A stretch of DNA of 64,000 nucleotides from Rhodopseudomonas sp. P2A-2r (GCF_026015985.1 NZ_CP110389.1:1892001-1956000); one strand, 5' to 3'. Positions 8,240-17,844 are shown, numbered from the stretch's first letter. Translations and numbers: made by a program. The notes: generated by a model not told the origin, from the sequence alone.

Positions 8240-8915
8240 GTTGCTCGCCATCGCCCTGCTCGGCGGCGGTCTCGTCACTGCGGCGATCGATGCAGGCCGC
8301 GCGCAGCAGGTGGCGTCGGCGACGTCCGGCAAGCTCGGCCTCGGGCGTCCGGCGTTGCCCGAGGAGATCAAGGCCTGGGATACCGATGTGCGACCGGACG
8401 GGAAGGGGCTTCCGGTCGGCAAAGGCACTGCGAAAATCGGCGATGCCATTTTCCAGGAGAAATGCGCGTCCTGCCATGGCGAGTTCGGCCAGGGCGTCGG
8501 CCGCTATCCCGTGATTGCGGGTGGGATCGGAACGCTGAAGGCCGACCGGCCGGACAAGACCGTCGGATCGTTCTGGCCGGATGCGTCGACTTTGTTCGAT
8601 TACATCAGGCGGGCGATGCCATTCGGCAATGCGCAGTCGCTGACCGCCGACGAAGCCTATGCCTTGACCGCTTACGTTCTCAGCATGAGCGACATCATCA
8701 AGGACGAGAATTTCGAGCTCAACGAGAAGACCTTCACATCGATCAAGATGCCGAATGCGTCGGCCTTCTATGAAGATGACCGGGACACGAGCGAGAAACA
8801 CTTCTGGAAGAAGGATCCTTGCATGAAGGATTGCCGTCCTTCCCCGAAGGTGACCGGCCGCGCCATGTCGGTCGATGTCACGCCCGACAGCAAGGCGGGT
8901 CCGAAAGTGGACTGA
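8223..8915 (+). CDS. soxD: SoxD, c-type cytochrome subunit of sulfur dehydrogenase (short, one heme)
   Basis: A 230-residue protein with a signal peptide ending near RAQ (residue 28). A single heme motif CASCH is at residues 81-85; a later DPCMKDC is not a heme site. The fold up to about residue 160 is the usual SoxD cytochrome domain (GRYPVIAGG, RAMPFGNAQSL with the likely methionine ligand). Di-heme SoxD proteins are much longer, so this one corresponds to their N-terminal half. It starts inside soxC and ends the sox operon. Confidence 0.9.
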   Translation: MSRSVRLLAIALLGGGLVTAAIDAGRAQQVASATSGKLGLGRPALPEEIKAWDTDVRPDGKGLPVGKGTAKIGDAIFQEKCASCHGEFGQGVGRYPVIAGGIGTLKADRPDKTVGSFWPDASTLFDYIRRAMPFGNAQSLTADEAYALTAYVLSMSDIIKDENFELNEKTFTSIKMPNASAFYEDDRDTSEKHFWKKDPCMKDCRPSPKVTGRAMSVDVTPDSKAGPKVD

Positions 8916-8989
8916 CGGAGCGACGGTGCCGCCGGACGGCGCGTTCGCTATTTGCCTGCACGGATGCGCGGACATCGATGCCGAAGTCG

Positions 8990-9155
8990 ATGACCGGCGC
9001 AGCGGCGGCCATCAGGCGATCATGACGGCCGTCCTGAGCGGCGGTGCGGATGATGCCGTCGCCCTGCTCACGGACACCATAATCAGACGGCCGAAGTCAT
9101 TCTCCAGGACGAGCAGATACGTCCCGAAATGCCGAATGCAACTCATTTTCCGTAG
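8990..9155 (+). pseudogene. Possible remnant of a GntR-family (FCD domain) regulator
   Basis: One frame reads GGHQAIMTAVLSGGADDAV followed by ALLTD, resembling the last helices of FCD-type GntR regulators (xHxAIxxAxxxGDxxxAxxLL). After a one-base shift near 9077 the text continues HHNQTAEVILQDEQIRPEM and stops at 9153-9155. No DNA-binding domain precedes it. It could be the decayed end of a regulator once controlling the hydantoinase operon downstream. The match is short and made by eye, so confidence is low. Confidence 0.3.
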
Positions 9156-9838
9156 TCGTTCGTAAACCTCAACACTGTCCGTCGAGAACGGCAAGGATCG
9201 TGGGGGCCTGCGCTCTAAATCTCTGTGCTCCACCGATAGACCGCTTGAGGTCGGAGCGATCGCGTGCGTCAGCCGAGCGATCCATCATCCGACTGAACGA
9301 ATCGCCGACGTTAGAGAGGTGTCCGATGGAGGCGCCATGAGGGCGCAGACTGCGCCGTGTTCTTCGGTGAACGGGCCGGCTGGTCTCGATCTTCTAACGC
9401 AATATGTGTGGCGTTATGAGCGGGTGCGGTGCCGCGACAGAATAACCCTCCTGAGACAGCATTCGGTCTCGACGCGACAGCCCTCGGCAACTGATGGATG
9501 CACGTGACGCGCTGAACAGCTATCGTCACGATCTTCGCCGGCCGCGAGCCAACCAGGAGTTGTTGCGGTGTTGCAATCATGATCGTGGTGCTGACGGACA
9601 TTGCGGCTGACGTGTACGACGTGGCGTTCGAGCTATGCGCAATCGCGAGGCAAGCGTTGCGCCGATGGCCGGCGCGCGTTTCTCGTGAGGATGGCGCAAA
9701 ATTCAGCGGTGCGCTTATGCGCCTCTCTCGCTTCGCTGCAAAGGTGAAGCGCAGGTTCGCAGAACTTCCGGGCTGCAAGGGCCAAGCAAGTTAATGGCGC
9801 AGCCAATTTCTCCGCTCGTACGCGATGGCATGGAAATT
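9156..9838. other. Gene-poor stretch
   Basis: No open frame here has a recognisable family, a convincing ribosome site or a sensible length; several short frames of 60-155 residues exist on both strands but have the arginine- and serine-rich composition of non-coding GC-rich DNA. It may hold decayed sequence. Confidence 0.5.
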
Positions 9839-9865
9839 GCTGAACTGTTGTTCAGCTGTACAGCT
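9839..9865. promoter_or_regulatory. Overlapping inverted repeats upstream of the hydantoinase operon
   Basis: GCTGAAC (9839-9845) and GTTCAGC (9850-9856) form a perfect inverted repeat with a 4-base spacer, and AGCTGTACAGCT (9854-9865) is a 12-base palindrome overlapping its right arm. They end 29 bases before the ATG of the first hydantoinase gene, where an operator would be expected. The regulator is unknown. Confidence 0.4.
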
Positions 9866-9894
9866 CACTCAGTTCGCGGCTCGGAGATCAAGCA

Positions 9895-11979
9895 ATGTTT
9901 CAGGGAGCCGAAGTTCGGCTTGCCGTTGATATCGGCGGCACTTTCACGGATATCGTGCTCGATGTGGGCCCGGATCGCAGGACGCGCAAGCTGCTGACGA
10001 CGCCGTCGCGGCCCGAGGAGGCGGTGCTGGACGGGATGCGTCTCATTCTGGCTGACGCGCGCGCGCACATCAGTGACATCGACGTTTTCATTCATGGAAC
10101 GACGCTCGCGACCAATGCCATTATCGAGCGTCGTGGCGCCAAGACGGCGCTCGTCGCGACGCAGGGTTTCCGCGACGTGCTCGATATCGGCACCGAGAGC
10201 CGTTACGATCAGTACGATCTTTCCATCGACAAGCCGAAACCGCTGGCGCCGCGGTCGCTGCGCTTTACGGTGCCGGAGCGCATAGACGCGTACGGTGCGG
10301 TCCGGTTGCCGCTCGACGAGGCCGCGGTGCGCGCACTCGCCCCAGCCCTGCGCGCGCTGAATGTGGAAAGCGTCGCCTTCGCCTTTCTGCATTCTTATGC
10401 CAATCCCGAGCATGAGCGGCGTGCCGCGGCGATCCTGAAAGAAGAATTGCCGCACGTGTGGATGACCCTGTCGTCGGCGGTGTGTCCAGAAATCCGCGAA
10501 TACGAACGCACCTCGACCGCCGTGGCCAATGCCTATGTTCAGCCGCTGATCGACGGCTATCTGACGCGGATGGCCGAGGCGCTGCAGGTCGAGCAGTTTC
10601 GCGGCGCCATCTATCTGGTGACCTCGGGCGGGGGCGTCACCTCGATCGAGACGGCGCAGCGCTTTCCTGTGCGGCTGGTGGAATCCGGCCCCGCCGGCGG
10701 CGCGATCTTTGCGTCGCAGATTGCGGCGCGTCTTGGCGAAGCCAAAGTCCTGTCGTTCGATATGGGCGGTACCACGGCAAAAATTTGCCTGATCGAGAAA
10801 TTCCAACCAGAGACCTCGCGGGTGTTCGAAGTTGATCGCGCGGCGCGCTTCCTGAAAGGCTCCGGTCTGCCGCTGCGTATTCCGGTCATCGAGATGGTGG
10901 AAATCGGCGCAGGCGGCGGCTCGATCGCCCGGGTGGATGCGTTGAAACGCGTTACCGTCGGACCCGAAAGTGCGTCGTCCGAACCGGGACCCGCCTGCTA
11001 TGGCCGCGGCGGTTTGCAGCCTGCGGTGACCGATGCCGATGTGGCGCTCGGCAAGATCGATCCTGATGCCTTTGCCGGCGGTACGATCAAACTTGATCCT
11101 GAGCTTTCGAAGCAAGCCCTGCTGCGCGCCATCGGCGAACCGCTGGGGCTGACGGCGGAAACCGCCGCTTACGCCGTGCATGAGGTCGTGTGCGAGAATA
11201 TGGCGAGTGCGGCGCGCGTGCATGCGGTGGAGCGGGGCGTCGTGGTCGGCCAGCACACCCTGATCGCCTTCGGTGGCGCTGCGCCGCTGCATGCGGCGCG
11301 CGTTGCCGAGAAGATAGGCATCTCGCGCGTCATCGTGCCCTCGAACGCTGGCGTGGGTTCGGCGGTGGGATTCCTCGCGGCGCCGATCGCTTATGAACTG
11401 GTGCGAAGCCGTCCCGCGCGCCTCGACGACTTCGATGCCGAGGCGATTTCCGATCTTCTGCAGGAGATGGCGACGGAGGCGCGCGCTTTGGTGGAGCCCG
11501 GCGCGGCTGGCGCAGCGGTGCTAGAACGGCGCGCGGCCTTCATGCGCTATGTCGGTCAAGGCCACGAGATCGTCGCCAAGCTGCCCAACCGGCGACTGAC
11601 TGTGGCGGATTTCGCCGAGCTGCGTCTGACGTTCGAATCGAATTATGCGGCATTGTTCGAGCGCGCCATTCCGGGCGCCGCGATCGAGGTGTTGACCTGG
11701 TCGGTGCTGGCCACCACCGAACCACGCAATCCGCCGCGGGTCGCCGATGTCGCGCGCAAGCCGGCCGGCATCGCCGTGGGCAGCCGAAAGTTCTTCGACG
11801 GGCGGGTGGGACAGGTCATCGACATCCCGCTGTACAACCGCAACCAGATGGATCCCGGCGCCACCATCGCGGGACCGGCCGTCATCGCGGAGGATGAAAC
11901 CTCGACATTCGTGTCGACGAGCTTCAACGCCCATATCGACGGCGCCGGCAGCATCGTTATGGAACGGAAGGCAGCGTAA
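9895..11979 (+). CDS. hyuA: Hydantoinase/oxoprolinase subunit A (HyuA family)
   Basis: A 694-residue cytoplasmic protein of the HyuA/5-oxoprolinase family. The ATPase-like (actin-fold) motifs are clear: VDIGGTFTDIV near residue 11, FIHGTTLATNAIIER, SFDMGGTTAKICLI in the second lobe and IAFGGAAPLHA near residue 460. With HyuB it forms an ATP-dependent enzyme that opens a cyclic amide such as N-methylhydantoin or 5-oxoproline; the acetone/acetophenone carboxylase subunits are related. The substrate cannot be told from sequence. The next gene starts one base after its stop. Confidence 0.85.
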   Translation: MFQGAEVRLAVDIGGTFTDIVLDVGPDRRTRKLLTTPSRPEEAVLDGMRLILADARAHISDIDVFIHGTTLATNAIIERRGAKTALVATQGFRDVLDIGTESRYDQYDLSIDKPKPLAPRSLRFTVPERIDAYGAVRLPLDEAAVRALAPALRALNVESVAFAFLHSYANPEHERRAAAILKEELPHVWMTLSSAVCPEIREYERTSTAVANAYVQPLIDGYLTRMAEALQVEQFRGAIYLVTSGGGVTSIETAQRFPVRLVESGPAGGAIFASQIAARLGEAKVLSFDMGGTTAKICLIEKFQPETSRVFEVDRAARFLKGSGLPLRIPVIEMVEIGAGGGSIARVDALKRVTVGPESASSEPGPACYGRGGLQPAVTDADVALGKIDPDAFAGGTIKLDPELSKQALLRAIGEPLGLTAETAAYAVHEVVCENMASAARVHAVERGVVVGQHTLIAFGGAAPLHAARVAEKIGISRVIVPSNAGVGSAVGFLAAPIAYELVRSRPARLDDFDAEAISDLLQEMATEARALVEPGAAGAAVLERRAAFMRYVGQGHEIVAKLPNRRLTVADFAELRLTFESNYAALFERAIPGAAIEVLTWSVLATTEPRNPPRVADVARKPAGIAVGSRKFFDGRVGQVIDIPLYNRNQMDPGATIAGPAVIAEDETSTFVSTSFNAHIDGAGSIVMERKAA

Positions 11980-11980
11980 C

Positions 11981-13639
11981 ATGAGCGAAGTCCAGGGCAC
12001 GAAGCTGATCAACCTGCAGATCATGTGGCACCGGCTGATCGCGGTGGTCGAGGAACAGGCGCAGGTGCTGCTGCGAACCGCCTTTAGTCCGATCGTGCGC
12101 GAATGCGGCGACCTTTCAGCGGGGGTGTTCGACGTCAAGGGCCGGATGCTGGCGCAGGCCGTTACCGGCACGCCAGGCCACGTCAATTCCATGGCCGAGT
12201 CGGTCAAGCATTTCATCGCCCACTTCCCGATCGAGACGATGAAGGAAGGCGATGCCTACATTACCAACGACCCGTGGATGGGGACCGGCCATCTCAACGA
12301 TTTCGTCGTCACCACGCCGTGCTTCAAGGACGGCAGACCGGTGGCGCTGTTCTCCTGCACCAGTCACCTGATGGACATCGGCGGCATCGGCTTCGGACCC
12401 GACGCCACCGACGTTTTCATGGAGGGGCTCTATATCCCCATGCTGAAACTGGTCGATCAGGGTGTGGTCAATGAGACGCTGATGGCGATGATCCGCAGCA
12501 ACACACGGTTGCCCATCGACACCGAGGGCGACACCTATTCGCTCGCCGGCTGTAACGACGTCGGCTGTCAGCGCCTTGTCGAGATGATGCGCGAATTCGA
12601 GATCGACGCGCTCGATGAACTGGGCGATTATATCTGTGACCGCTCGCGCGAAGCGGTTCTTGCCGAGGTTGCCAAACTGCCGAAGGGCACCTGGCATAAC
12701 AGCATGGTCGTCGACGGCTATGATGAGCCGGTGACGCTGGCGGCCACGCTGACGATTTCGCATGAAGGCATTCACGTCGACTTTTCCGGTACATCGCCGG
12801 CATCGAAGTTCGGCATCAACGTGCCGCTGTCCTACACCACGGCCTATACGGTGTTCGGCCTCGGCTGCGTCGTGGCATCGCAAATTCCGAACAATGCCGG
12901 CTCGTTGCTGCCACTCACCGTGGCGGCGCCTGCCGGCTCGATCCTGAACGCCCCAAAACCCGCCCCGGTGGCATCGCGTCATGTCATCGGCCAGATGCTG
13001 CCCGACGTGGTGTTCGGCTGCCTGAAGCAGATCATTCCCGAGCGGGTGCCGGCCGAAGGCACGTCGTGCCTGTGGAATCTCAATGTGCGCGGCCAGACGC
13101 GCAGCGGCGCTGGCGGCAACTACGGATTCTCCATGGCAGTGACCAGCAACGGCGGCACCGGCGCGCGGTTCGCCAAAGACGGGCTGTCGGCCACCGCCTA
13201 TCCCAGCGGCGTGCGCGGCACGCCGGTCGAGATTGCGGAGACCCAGACGCCGCTGATCTTTTGGCGCAAGGAGCTGCGCCCGGATTCCGGCGGCGCAGGA
13301 CGCACGCGTGGCGGCCTTGGCCAGATCATCGAAGTGGGCAGCGGCGTCGATGCGCCGTTCGACATTCTCGCCGCGTTCGACCGCATCGATCATCCGCCGC
13401 GCGGCCGCGACGGAGGCCATGACGGCCAGGCCGGTTATGTCGGATTGAAGTCCGGGCAGAAGCTGCGCGGCAAGGGTTTTCAAACCGTGCCTCCCGAGGA
13501 TCGGCTGGTGGTGCTGACACCTGGCGGCGCCGGGATCGGCGCCCCCAGCGAGCGGGCGTCCGCCGCTGTGCGTGCCGATGTCGAAAGTGGCCTGGTGTCG
13601 CGCGAGAATGCAGATGCGATCTACGGTTCTGCGGGATGA
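11981..13639 (+). CDS. hyuB: Hydantoinase/oxoprolinase subunit B (HyuB family)
   Basis: A 552-residue protein of the HyuB family, of normal length. Recognisable segments are RTAFSPIVRECGDLSAGVFD, GDAYITNDPW, GHLNDFVVTTP, and a glycine-rich C-terminal part (GAGRTRGGLGQ, GGAGIGAPSER). In these enzymes the B subunit carries part of the metal and substrate site. The ATG at 11981 directly follows the TAA of hyuA, so the two subunits are translated together. It is followed by TRAP-transporter genes, which probably import the substrate. Confidence 0.85.
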   Translation: MSEVQGTKLINLQIMWHRLIAVVEEQAQVLLRTAFSPIVRECGDLSAGVFDVKGRMLAQAVTGTPGHVNSMAESVKHFIAHFPIETMKEGDAYITNDPWMGTGHLNDFVVTTPCFKDGRPVALFSCTSHLMDIGGIGFGPDATDVFMEGLYIPMLKLVDQGVVNETLMAMIRSNTRLPIDTEGDTYSLAGCNDVGCQRLVEMMREFEIDALDELGDYICDRSREAVLAEVAKLPKGTWHNSMVVDGYDEPVTLAATLTISHEGIHVDFSGTSPASKFGINVPLSYTTAYTVFGLGCVVASQIPNNAGSLLPLTVAAPAGSILNAPKPAPVASRHVIGQMLPDVVFGCLKQIIPERVPAEGTSCLWNLNVRGQTRSGAGGNYGFSMAVTSNGGTGARFAKDGLSATAYPSGVRGTPVEIAETQTPLIFWRKELRPDSGGAGRTRGGLGQIIEVGSGVDAPFDILAAFDRIDHPPRGRDGGHDGQAGYVGLKSGQKLRGKGFQTVPPEDRLVVLTPGGAGIGAPSERASAAVRADVESGLVSRENADAIYGSAG

Positions 13640-13684
13640 ACCCTGCCGGCCTTGCGCTTCATTTCGAGAAACGGAGATGACGAC

Positions 13685-14683
13685 ATGATTACACGGCGGA
13701 CCTTCACGACGGGAGCGGTGACGATGCTCGCCGCCGGCCACCTCTCAACGCGCGCGATGGCGGCGCCGACGAACTGGGACATGTCGACGGTATGGCCCGA
13801 TTCCAATTTTCATACCCAGAATGCGATGGCGTTCGCCGAAGAGGTCAAAAAGCAGACAAACGGCGCCGTCAACATCACCGTGAAGGCCGGCGGTCAGCTC
13901 GGCTTCAAGGGGCCCGAACATTTGCGCGCCGTGCGCGACGGTCTCGTCCCGCTCGCTGACGTGCTCAATATCCAGCAGGTCGGTGATGAGCCCTTCATGG
14001 GCGTGGAAAGCATTCCGTTTCTCGTCGGCAACGTCGACGAATTGAAGATCCTGCATAAGTATGTTCGGCCGGAATACGACAGCATCGCCGCCCGCAACAA
14101 TCAGAAGATCCTCTATATCGTGCCGTGGCCGACGCAGTATCTTCACCTCAAGGTCAAGGTGGCGGGTGTCGATGGATTGAAGAACATCAAGATCCGCGCG
14201 CCGGACAAGAACGGCGTCGACATGCTGAATGCGCTCGGCATGGGCGCGGTCATGATTCCCTGGGGCGAGACGATTCCCGCGCTTGCGTCGGGGGCGGTCG
14301 CCGGGGTTTCGACTTCGGCAGTTTCGGGCGTCGACGGCAAGTTTTGGGAGTTCCTGAAATACGTCTATCCGACCAACCATGTCTGGTCGTCGCAGATGCT
14401 GACCGTCAATCTCGAATCCTGGAAGGCTCTCAGCCCGGATCAGCAGAAGCTGGTCGCTGATATCGCGGCGAAGATGGAGGCGGGGTTCTGGGCGAATTCG
14501 CTAAAGGCCGACATCGACAGCCTCAAACGCCTCAAGGATGGCGGTATGGAGGAAGTGCCGGTGTCTGCCTCGATGATGACGGACGTACGAGCGCGAACCG
14601 CGCCACTGCTCGACGCGTTTCTGAAGCGCGTGCCTGCGGCAGACAAGCCGGTACGGGCCTATCTCGCCGAATTGAAACGCTAG
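13685..14683 (+). CDS. dctP: TRAP transporter solute-binding protein (DctP family)
   Basis: A 332-residue periplasmic protein with a twin-arginine-like signal (MITRRTFTTG, cleavage near AMAA at about 27). The DctP fold is shown by LKNIKIRAPDKNGVDMLNALG, containing the arginine that usually grips a substrate carboxylate, and by PWGETIPALASGAVAG. An anionic ligand is therefore likely. It lies between hyuAB and the membrane subunits in one operon with short gaps. The ATG at 13685 was chosen for the signal peptide. Confidence 0.88.
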   Translation: MITRRTFTTGAVTMLAAGHLSTRAMAAPTNWDMSTVWPDSNFHTQNAMAFAEEVKKQTNGAVNITVKAGGQLGFKGPEHLRAVRDGLVPLADVLNIQQVGDEPFMGVESIPFLVGNVDELKILHKYVRPEYDSIAARNNQKILYIVPWPTQYLHLKVKVAGVDGLKNIKIRAPDKNGVDMLNALGMGAVMIPWGETIPALASGAVAGVSTSAVSGVDGKFWEFLKYVYPTNHVWSSQMLTVNLESWKALSPDQQKLVADIAAKMEAGFWANSLKADIDSLKRLKDGGMEEVPVSASMMTDVRARTAPLLDAFLKRVPAADKPVRAYLAELKR

Positions 14684-14687
14684 GAGC

Positions 14688-15287
14688 ATGGCCGTGGCGA
14701 CTGTCTTACCGGCTGCTCCGGACAGCCTCAACGCAGCGGCGCCAGCGCCGTTGCGGATCCTGCTCGACGGGATCGATCGGCTCGGCCGGCTCGATGGCTG
14801 GATCGGCGGCGGCTGCCTGGTAATGCTCACGCTGCTCATGCTGGCCGAGGTCGCGACACGCTTCCTGTCGAATTTCCTGCCGTTCTTCCCGCCGACGATC
14901 TCGATTGCCTGGGAGTATTCCTCCTACCTAATGGCCGCATCTTTCACGTTCGGCGCCGCAATGACGCTCCGTGTCGGCGGCCATATTCGCGTGGTAATCC
15001 TGCTGAAGAACGCACCGGCGCCGATCCGCCGCGCGCTCGAGGTTCTTTCGGCGCTCGCGGGTTTTGCCTTCATGGCATTTATGACATGGGCGATGGTCAA
15101 GTTCGCCTGGGGTGCCTTCACGCGCGGGCAGTTGTCGACGTCAAGCGATACGCCGTTGTGGTTTCCCCAAGCCGTCGTCACCTTCGGGATGCTGCTGCTG
15201 ACGCTGCAGTTCCTGGCGCGGGCCATCCAGGCGACGCTCGGTCTGCCACTCGAAGATCACAGCATGAAGGCCACGCCCGTTGAATGA
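14688..15287 (+). CDS. dctQ: TRAP transporter small membrane subunit (DctQ family)
   Basis: A 199-residue membrane protein with four hydrophobic segments (about residues 40-60, 80-105, 120-145 and 155-180), the standard DctQ pattern, including WEYSSYLMAASFTFGAA. It pairs with DctM to form the sodium-driven permease. It starts four bases after the dctP stop. Confidence 0.87.
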   Translation: MAVATVLPAAPDSLNAAAPAPLRILLDGIDRLGRLDGWIGGGCLVMLTLLMLAEVATRFLSNFLPFFPPTISIAWEYSSYLMAASFTFGAAMTLRVGGHIRVVILLKNAPAPIRRALEVLSALAGFAFMAFMTWAMVKFAWGAFTRGQLSTSSDTPLWFPQAVVTFGMLLLTLQFLARAIQATLGLPLEDHSMKATPVE

Positions 15288-15338
15288 ACGGGCAGGCAAT
15301 CACTGCCAGCACCACTCCCGCTCCGGAAGACAATTTCC

Positions 15339-16641
15339 ATGACAATCGAAGTCGTCAGCCTGTTTGCCATCCTGTTCGCGCTACTGGCGGGGGGCTGTGG
15401 ATCGGGCTTACGCTTGCTCTCACTGCGACCTTGTTGCTGGCGATGTTTCGCTCGATCCCGCTCGACAAGCTGCTTCCGCAATATGCCTGGAACATCCTGA
15501 CCACGCAGGAGCTCCTGGCGCTGCCGCTGTTCATCCTGATGGGCGAACTGCTGTTTCGCACCCGGCTGTCGCGATCGCTCTTTCAGGGGCTGGCACCGTG
15601 GGCGGGACTGCTGCCGGGACGGCTGCTGCATGTCAACGTGATCGGCTGCACGATCTTTGCTGCGATTTCCGGCTCGTCAGCCGCGACCACACAGGTGATC
15701 GGCCGGATGTCGCTCAACGAACTGCTGCGCCGGGGCTATTCGAGGGATATTGCGATCGGCTCGCTCGCCGGGGCGGGCACGCTGGGCTTTCTGATTCCCC
15801 GTCGAACATCATGATCATCTATGGCGTACTCGGCGACGTCTCGATCCTGAAACTGTTTACCGCCGGCGTGTTGCCGGGCCTGCTGCTGGCGGCGACCTTC
15901 ATGGGCTGGGTGATGCTGCACACCACCCTCGACAAGACCCTGGTGCCGGAGCCCGAGGCGATGCTGTCGCAAGTGCCCTGGCGCGAACGTTTCGCCGCCC
16001 TCAAGGATCTGGCGCCGGCGCTGTTCCTGATCGCCTGCGTGCTCGGTTCGATGTATGGCGGCCTTGCGACGCCGTCGGAAGCGGCTGCGGTCGGCGTACT
16101 CGGCGCGGCCCTCGTCGCCTGGGCGCAGGGATCGATGACGCAGCAGGTGATGCGCGACGTGATCATCGGTTCAGTGGTCACCTGCTCGATGATCGCGTTG
16201 ATCGTGCTCGGCGCCTCGATCCTCGGCAATGCCGCCGCCTTCCTCGGCATTCCGCAATCGGTGGCCGCGTTCGTCAAGGGTCTCGGCCTGTCACCGTTCA
16301 TGCTGATCGTCGTGCTGATTATCTTCTACCTGGTGCTCGGCTGCTTCCTCGATGGCTTCTCGATGATCGTGATGACGCTGCCGATCGTGCTGCCGATCGT
16401 GAAGGGCGCCGGCTTCGATGAGATCTGGTTCGGCATTTTCCTGGTGATCGCGGTGGAGATGGCGCAGATTACCCCGCCTGTCGGCTTCAACCTGTTCGTC
16501 ATCCAGGGTCTCACCGATGACGGACTGTCCTACATCGCCCGCGTGACGATGCCCTATCTGCTCATCATGATCGGCTTCGTGCTGTTGTTGACGCTGTTTC
16601 CGGGGATCGTCACCATCCTGCCGAGAATGCTCTACGGATAG
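15339..16641 (+). CDS. dctM: TRAP transporter large permease (DctM family), two frameshifts in this sequence
   Basis: Three overlapping frames together encode one DctM permease of about 434 residues with many membrane segments. The start is the ATG at 15339 (MTIEVVSLFAILFALLAGG). The frame breaks at the G run 15389-15394, where one more G restores LAGGLWIGLTLALTATLLL, and again at the C run 15797-15800, where one more C restores GFLIPPSNIMIIYG. The C-terminal part (VEMAQITPPVGFNLFVIQG) is typical. Both breaks are homopolymers one base short, so sequencing error is more likely than a broken gene. Confidence 0.85.
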
Positions 16642-16683
16642 GGATCGGCGAGCGCGCCTGCCGGTCGGTGACTGAGACCCTGT

Positions 16684-17808
16684 TCAACCCAGCGTCGGCG
16701 TCGCCGGCTCTGCGGTCGCGCCGATCCGGTCATAGCCCTTCAGCCAGTAAATCGTCGCCGACAGAATCCAGGCGCCGATGAAAACGCCGACGATGACAAA
16801 GCCGAAATCGGCGAGGTCGCGATTGATTGCGCTGATTCGGTCAAACAGTCCGCCGCTCAGTTCAAGCTTTTCGGATATCACCGAGAGGGCCTCGATGCTG
16901 CCGATCAGCAGCGCGACTGCGACGGACACGGCGGTGATCGTCAGGTTGTACCACAGCTTGCGGATCGGCTTGACGAATGCCCAGCCGTAGGCGCCCACCA
17001 TCAGCGCGCTGTCCGCGGTGTCGACCAGCGCCATGCCGGCGGTAAACAGCGCCGGAAAAACCAGCATATGCCACGGCGACACGCCGTTGACGGCCTCCGT
17101 GCCGGCAAAGCTCAGCAGGCCGATCTCCGTGGCGGTGTCGAAGCCGAGGCCGAACAGCAACCCGATGCCGTACATGTGCCAGCTCTTGGTCACCACCCGG
17201 AATAGCGGACGAAAAATCCGGCCGATGATGCCGGTCGGGAGCGCTGTATCGTCGTCGGCAGCGGCGATCGTTCCGTTGCGCGCGGCGCGGAACGCGCGCC
17301 AGACCGAGCGCAGAATGAACAGGTTGAAGATGGCGATCAGCAGCAGGAAGATCGCCGAGACGGAAATCCCGATCGCGCCGCTGTAGCTCCGGAACGTGGC
17401 GAGGTCGTCTTTCATCGCGGCGGCCGTTGCGACCAGCAGCACCACGGCGGCGAACACCACGGTGGAATGTCCGAGCGAGAAGAACAGCCCGACCGTGACC
17501 GGGCGTTTGCCCTGCTGCATCAGCTTGCGCACGACGTTATCGATCGCGGCAATGTGGTCGGCATCCACGGCATGGCGCAGTCCGAACACCCAGGCCAGCA
17601 ATGCCGTGCCCAGCAGGGCGGGACGGTCCCGAAAAATCGCCAGCGCCCACAGCCATGCGGCGATGTTCGCCGCGATCAGCACAGCAAACAGGAGGATTAC
17701 CGGACCGGATGCCCTCCGGGCAAAGCGGGTTGCAAGCGGGAGAGTTGATGTCGACGGCGTCAGCGCGGCGGACGTCGTCGTGGACCTTGTCGCCATCGCG
17801 CATTCCAT
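16684..17808 (-). CDS. Nickel/cobalt permease (NiCoT family, HoxN/NixA/HupN type)
   Basis: A 374-residue membrane protein with about eight membrane segments. It has the diagnostic NiCoT signatures RHAVDADHIAAIDN (residues 78-91), SLGHSTVV, LGFDTATEI and GMALVDTADS. The family imports Ni2+ and/or Co2+ with high affinity. A NikR-type operator directly upstream (17817-17844) argues that nickel is the physiological substrate and that uptake is shut off when nickel is sufficient. ATG codons at 17808 and 17796 are both possible starts. No nickel enzyme or nikR gene is in this window. Confidence 0.92.
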   Translation of the reverse strand: MECAMATRSTTTSAALTPSTSTLPLATRFARRASGPVILLFAVLIAANIAAWLWALAIFRDRPALLGTALLAWVFGLRHAVDADHIAAIDNVVRKLMQQGKRPVTVGLFFSLGHSTVVFAAVVLLVATAAAMKDDLATFRSYSGAIGISVSAIFLLLIAIFNLFILRSVWRAFRAARNGTIAAADDDTALPTGIIGRIFRPLFRVVTKSWHMYGIGLLFGLGFDTATEIGLLSFAGTEAVNGVSPWHMLVFPALFTAGMALVDTADSALMVGAYGWAFVKPIRKLWYNLTITAVSVAVALLIGSIEALSVISEKLELSGGLFDRISAINRDLADFGFVIVGVFIGAWILSATIYWLKGYDRIGATAEPATPTLG

Positions 17809-17816
17809 ACCAGAAG

Positions 17817-17844
17817 GTATGACGAATATATCGAGAACTCATAC
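17817..17844 (-). promoter_or_regulatory. NikR-type operator
   Basis: The sequence is exactly GTATGA-N16-TCATAC (17817-17822 and 17839-17844), the known NikR recognition pattern. It covers the -10 element and most of the spacer of the promoter proposed for the nickel permease, which is the expected position for Ni-dependent repression. Confidence 0.85.

Noticed and set aside
9311..9778. A 155-codon minus-strand frame in the gap before hyuA
   Set aside because: No ribosome site, signal peptide or recognisable motif, and arginine/serine-rich low-information composition.
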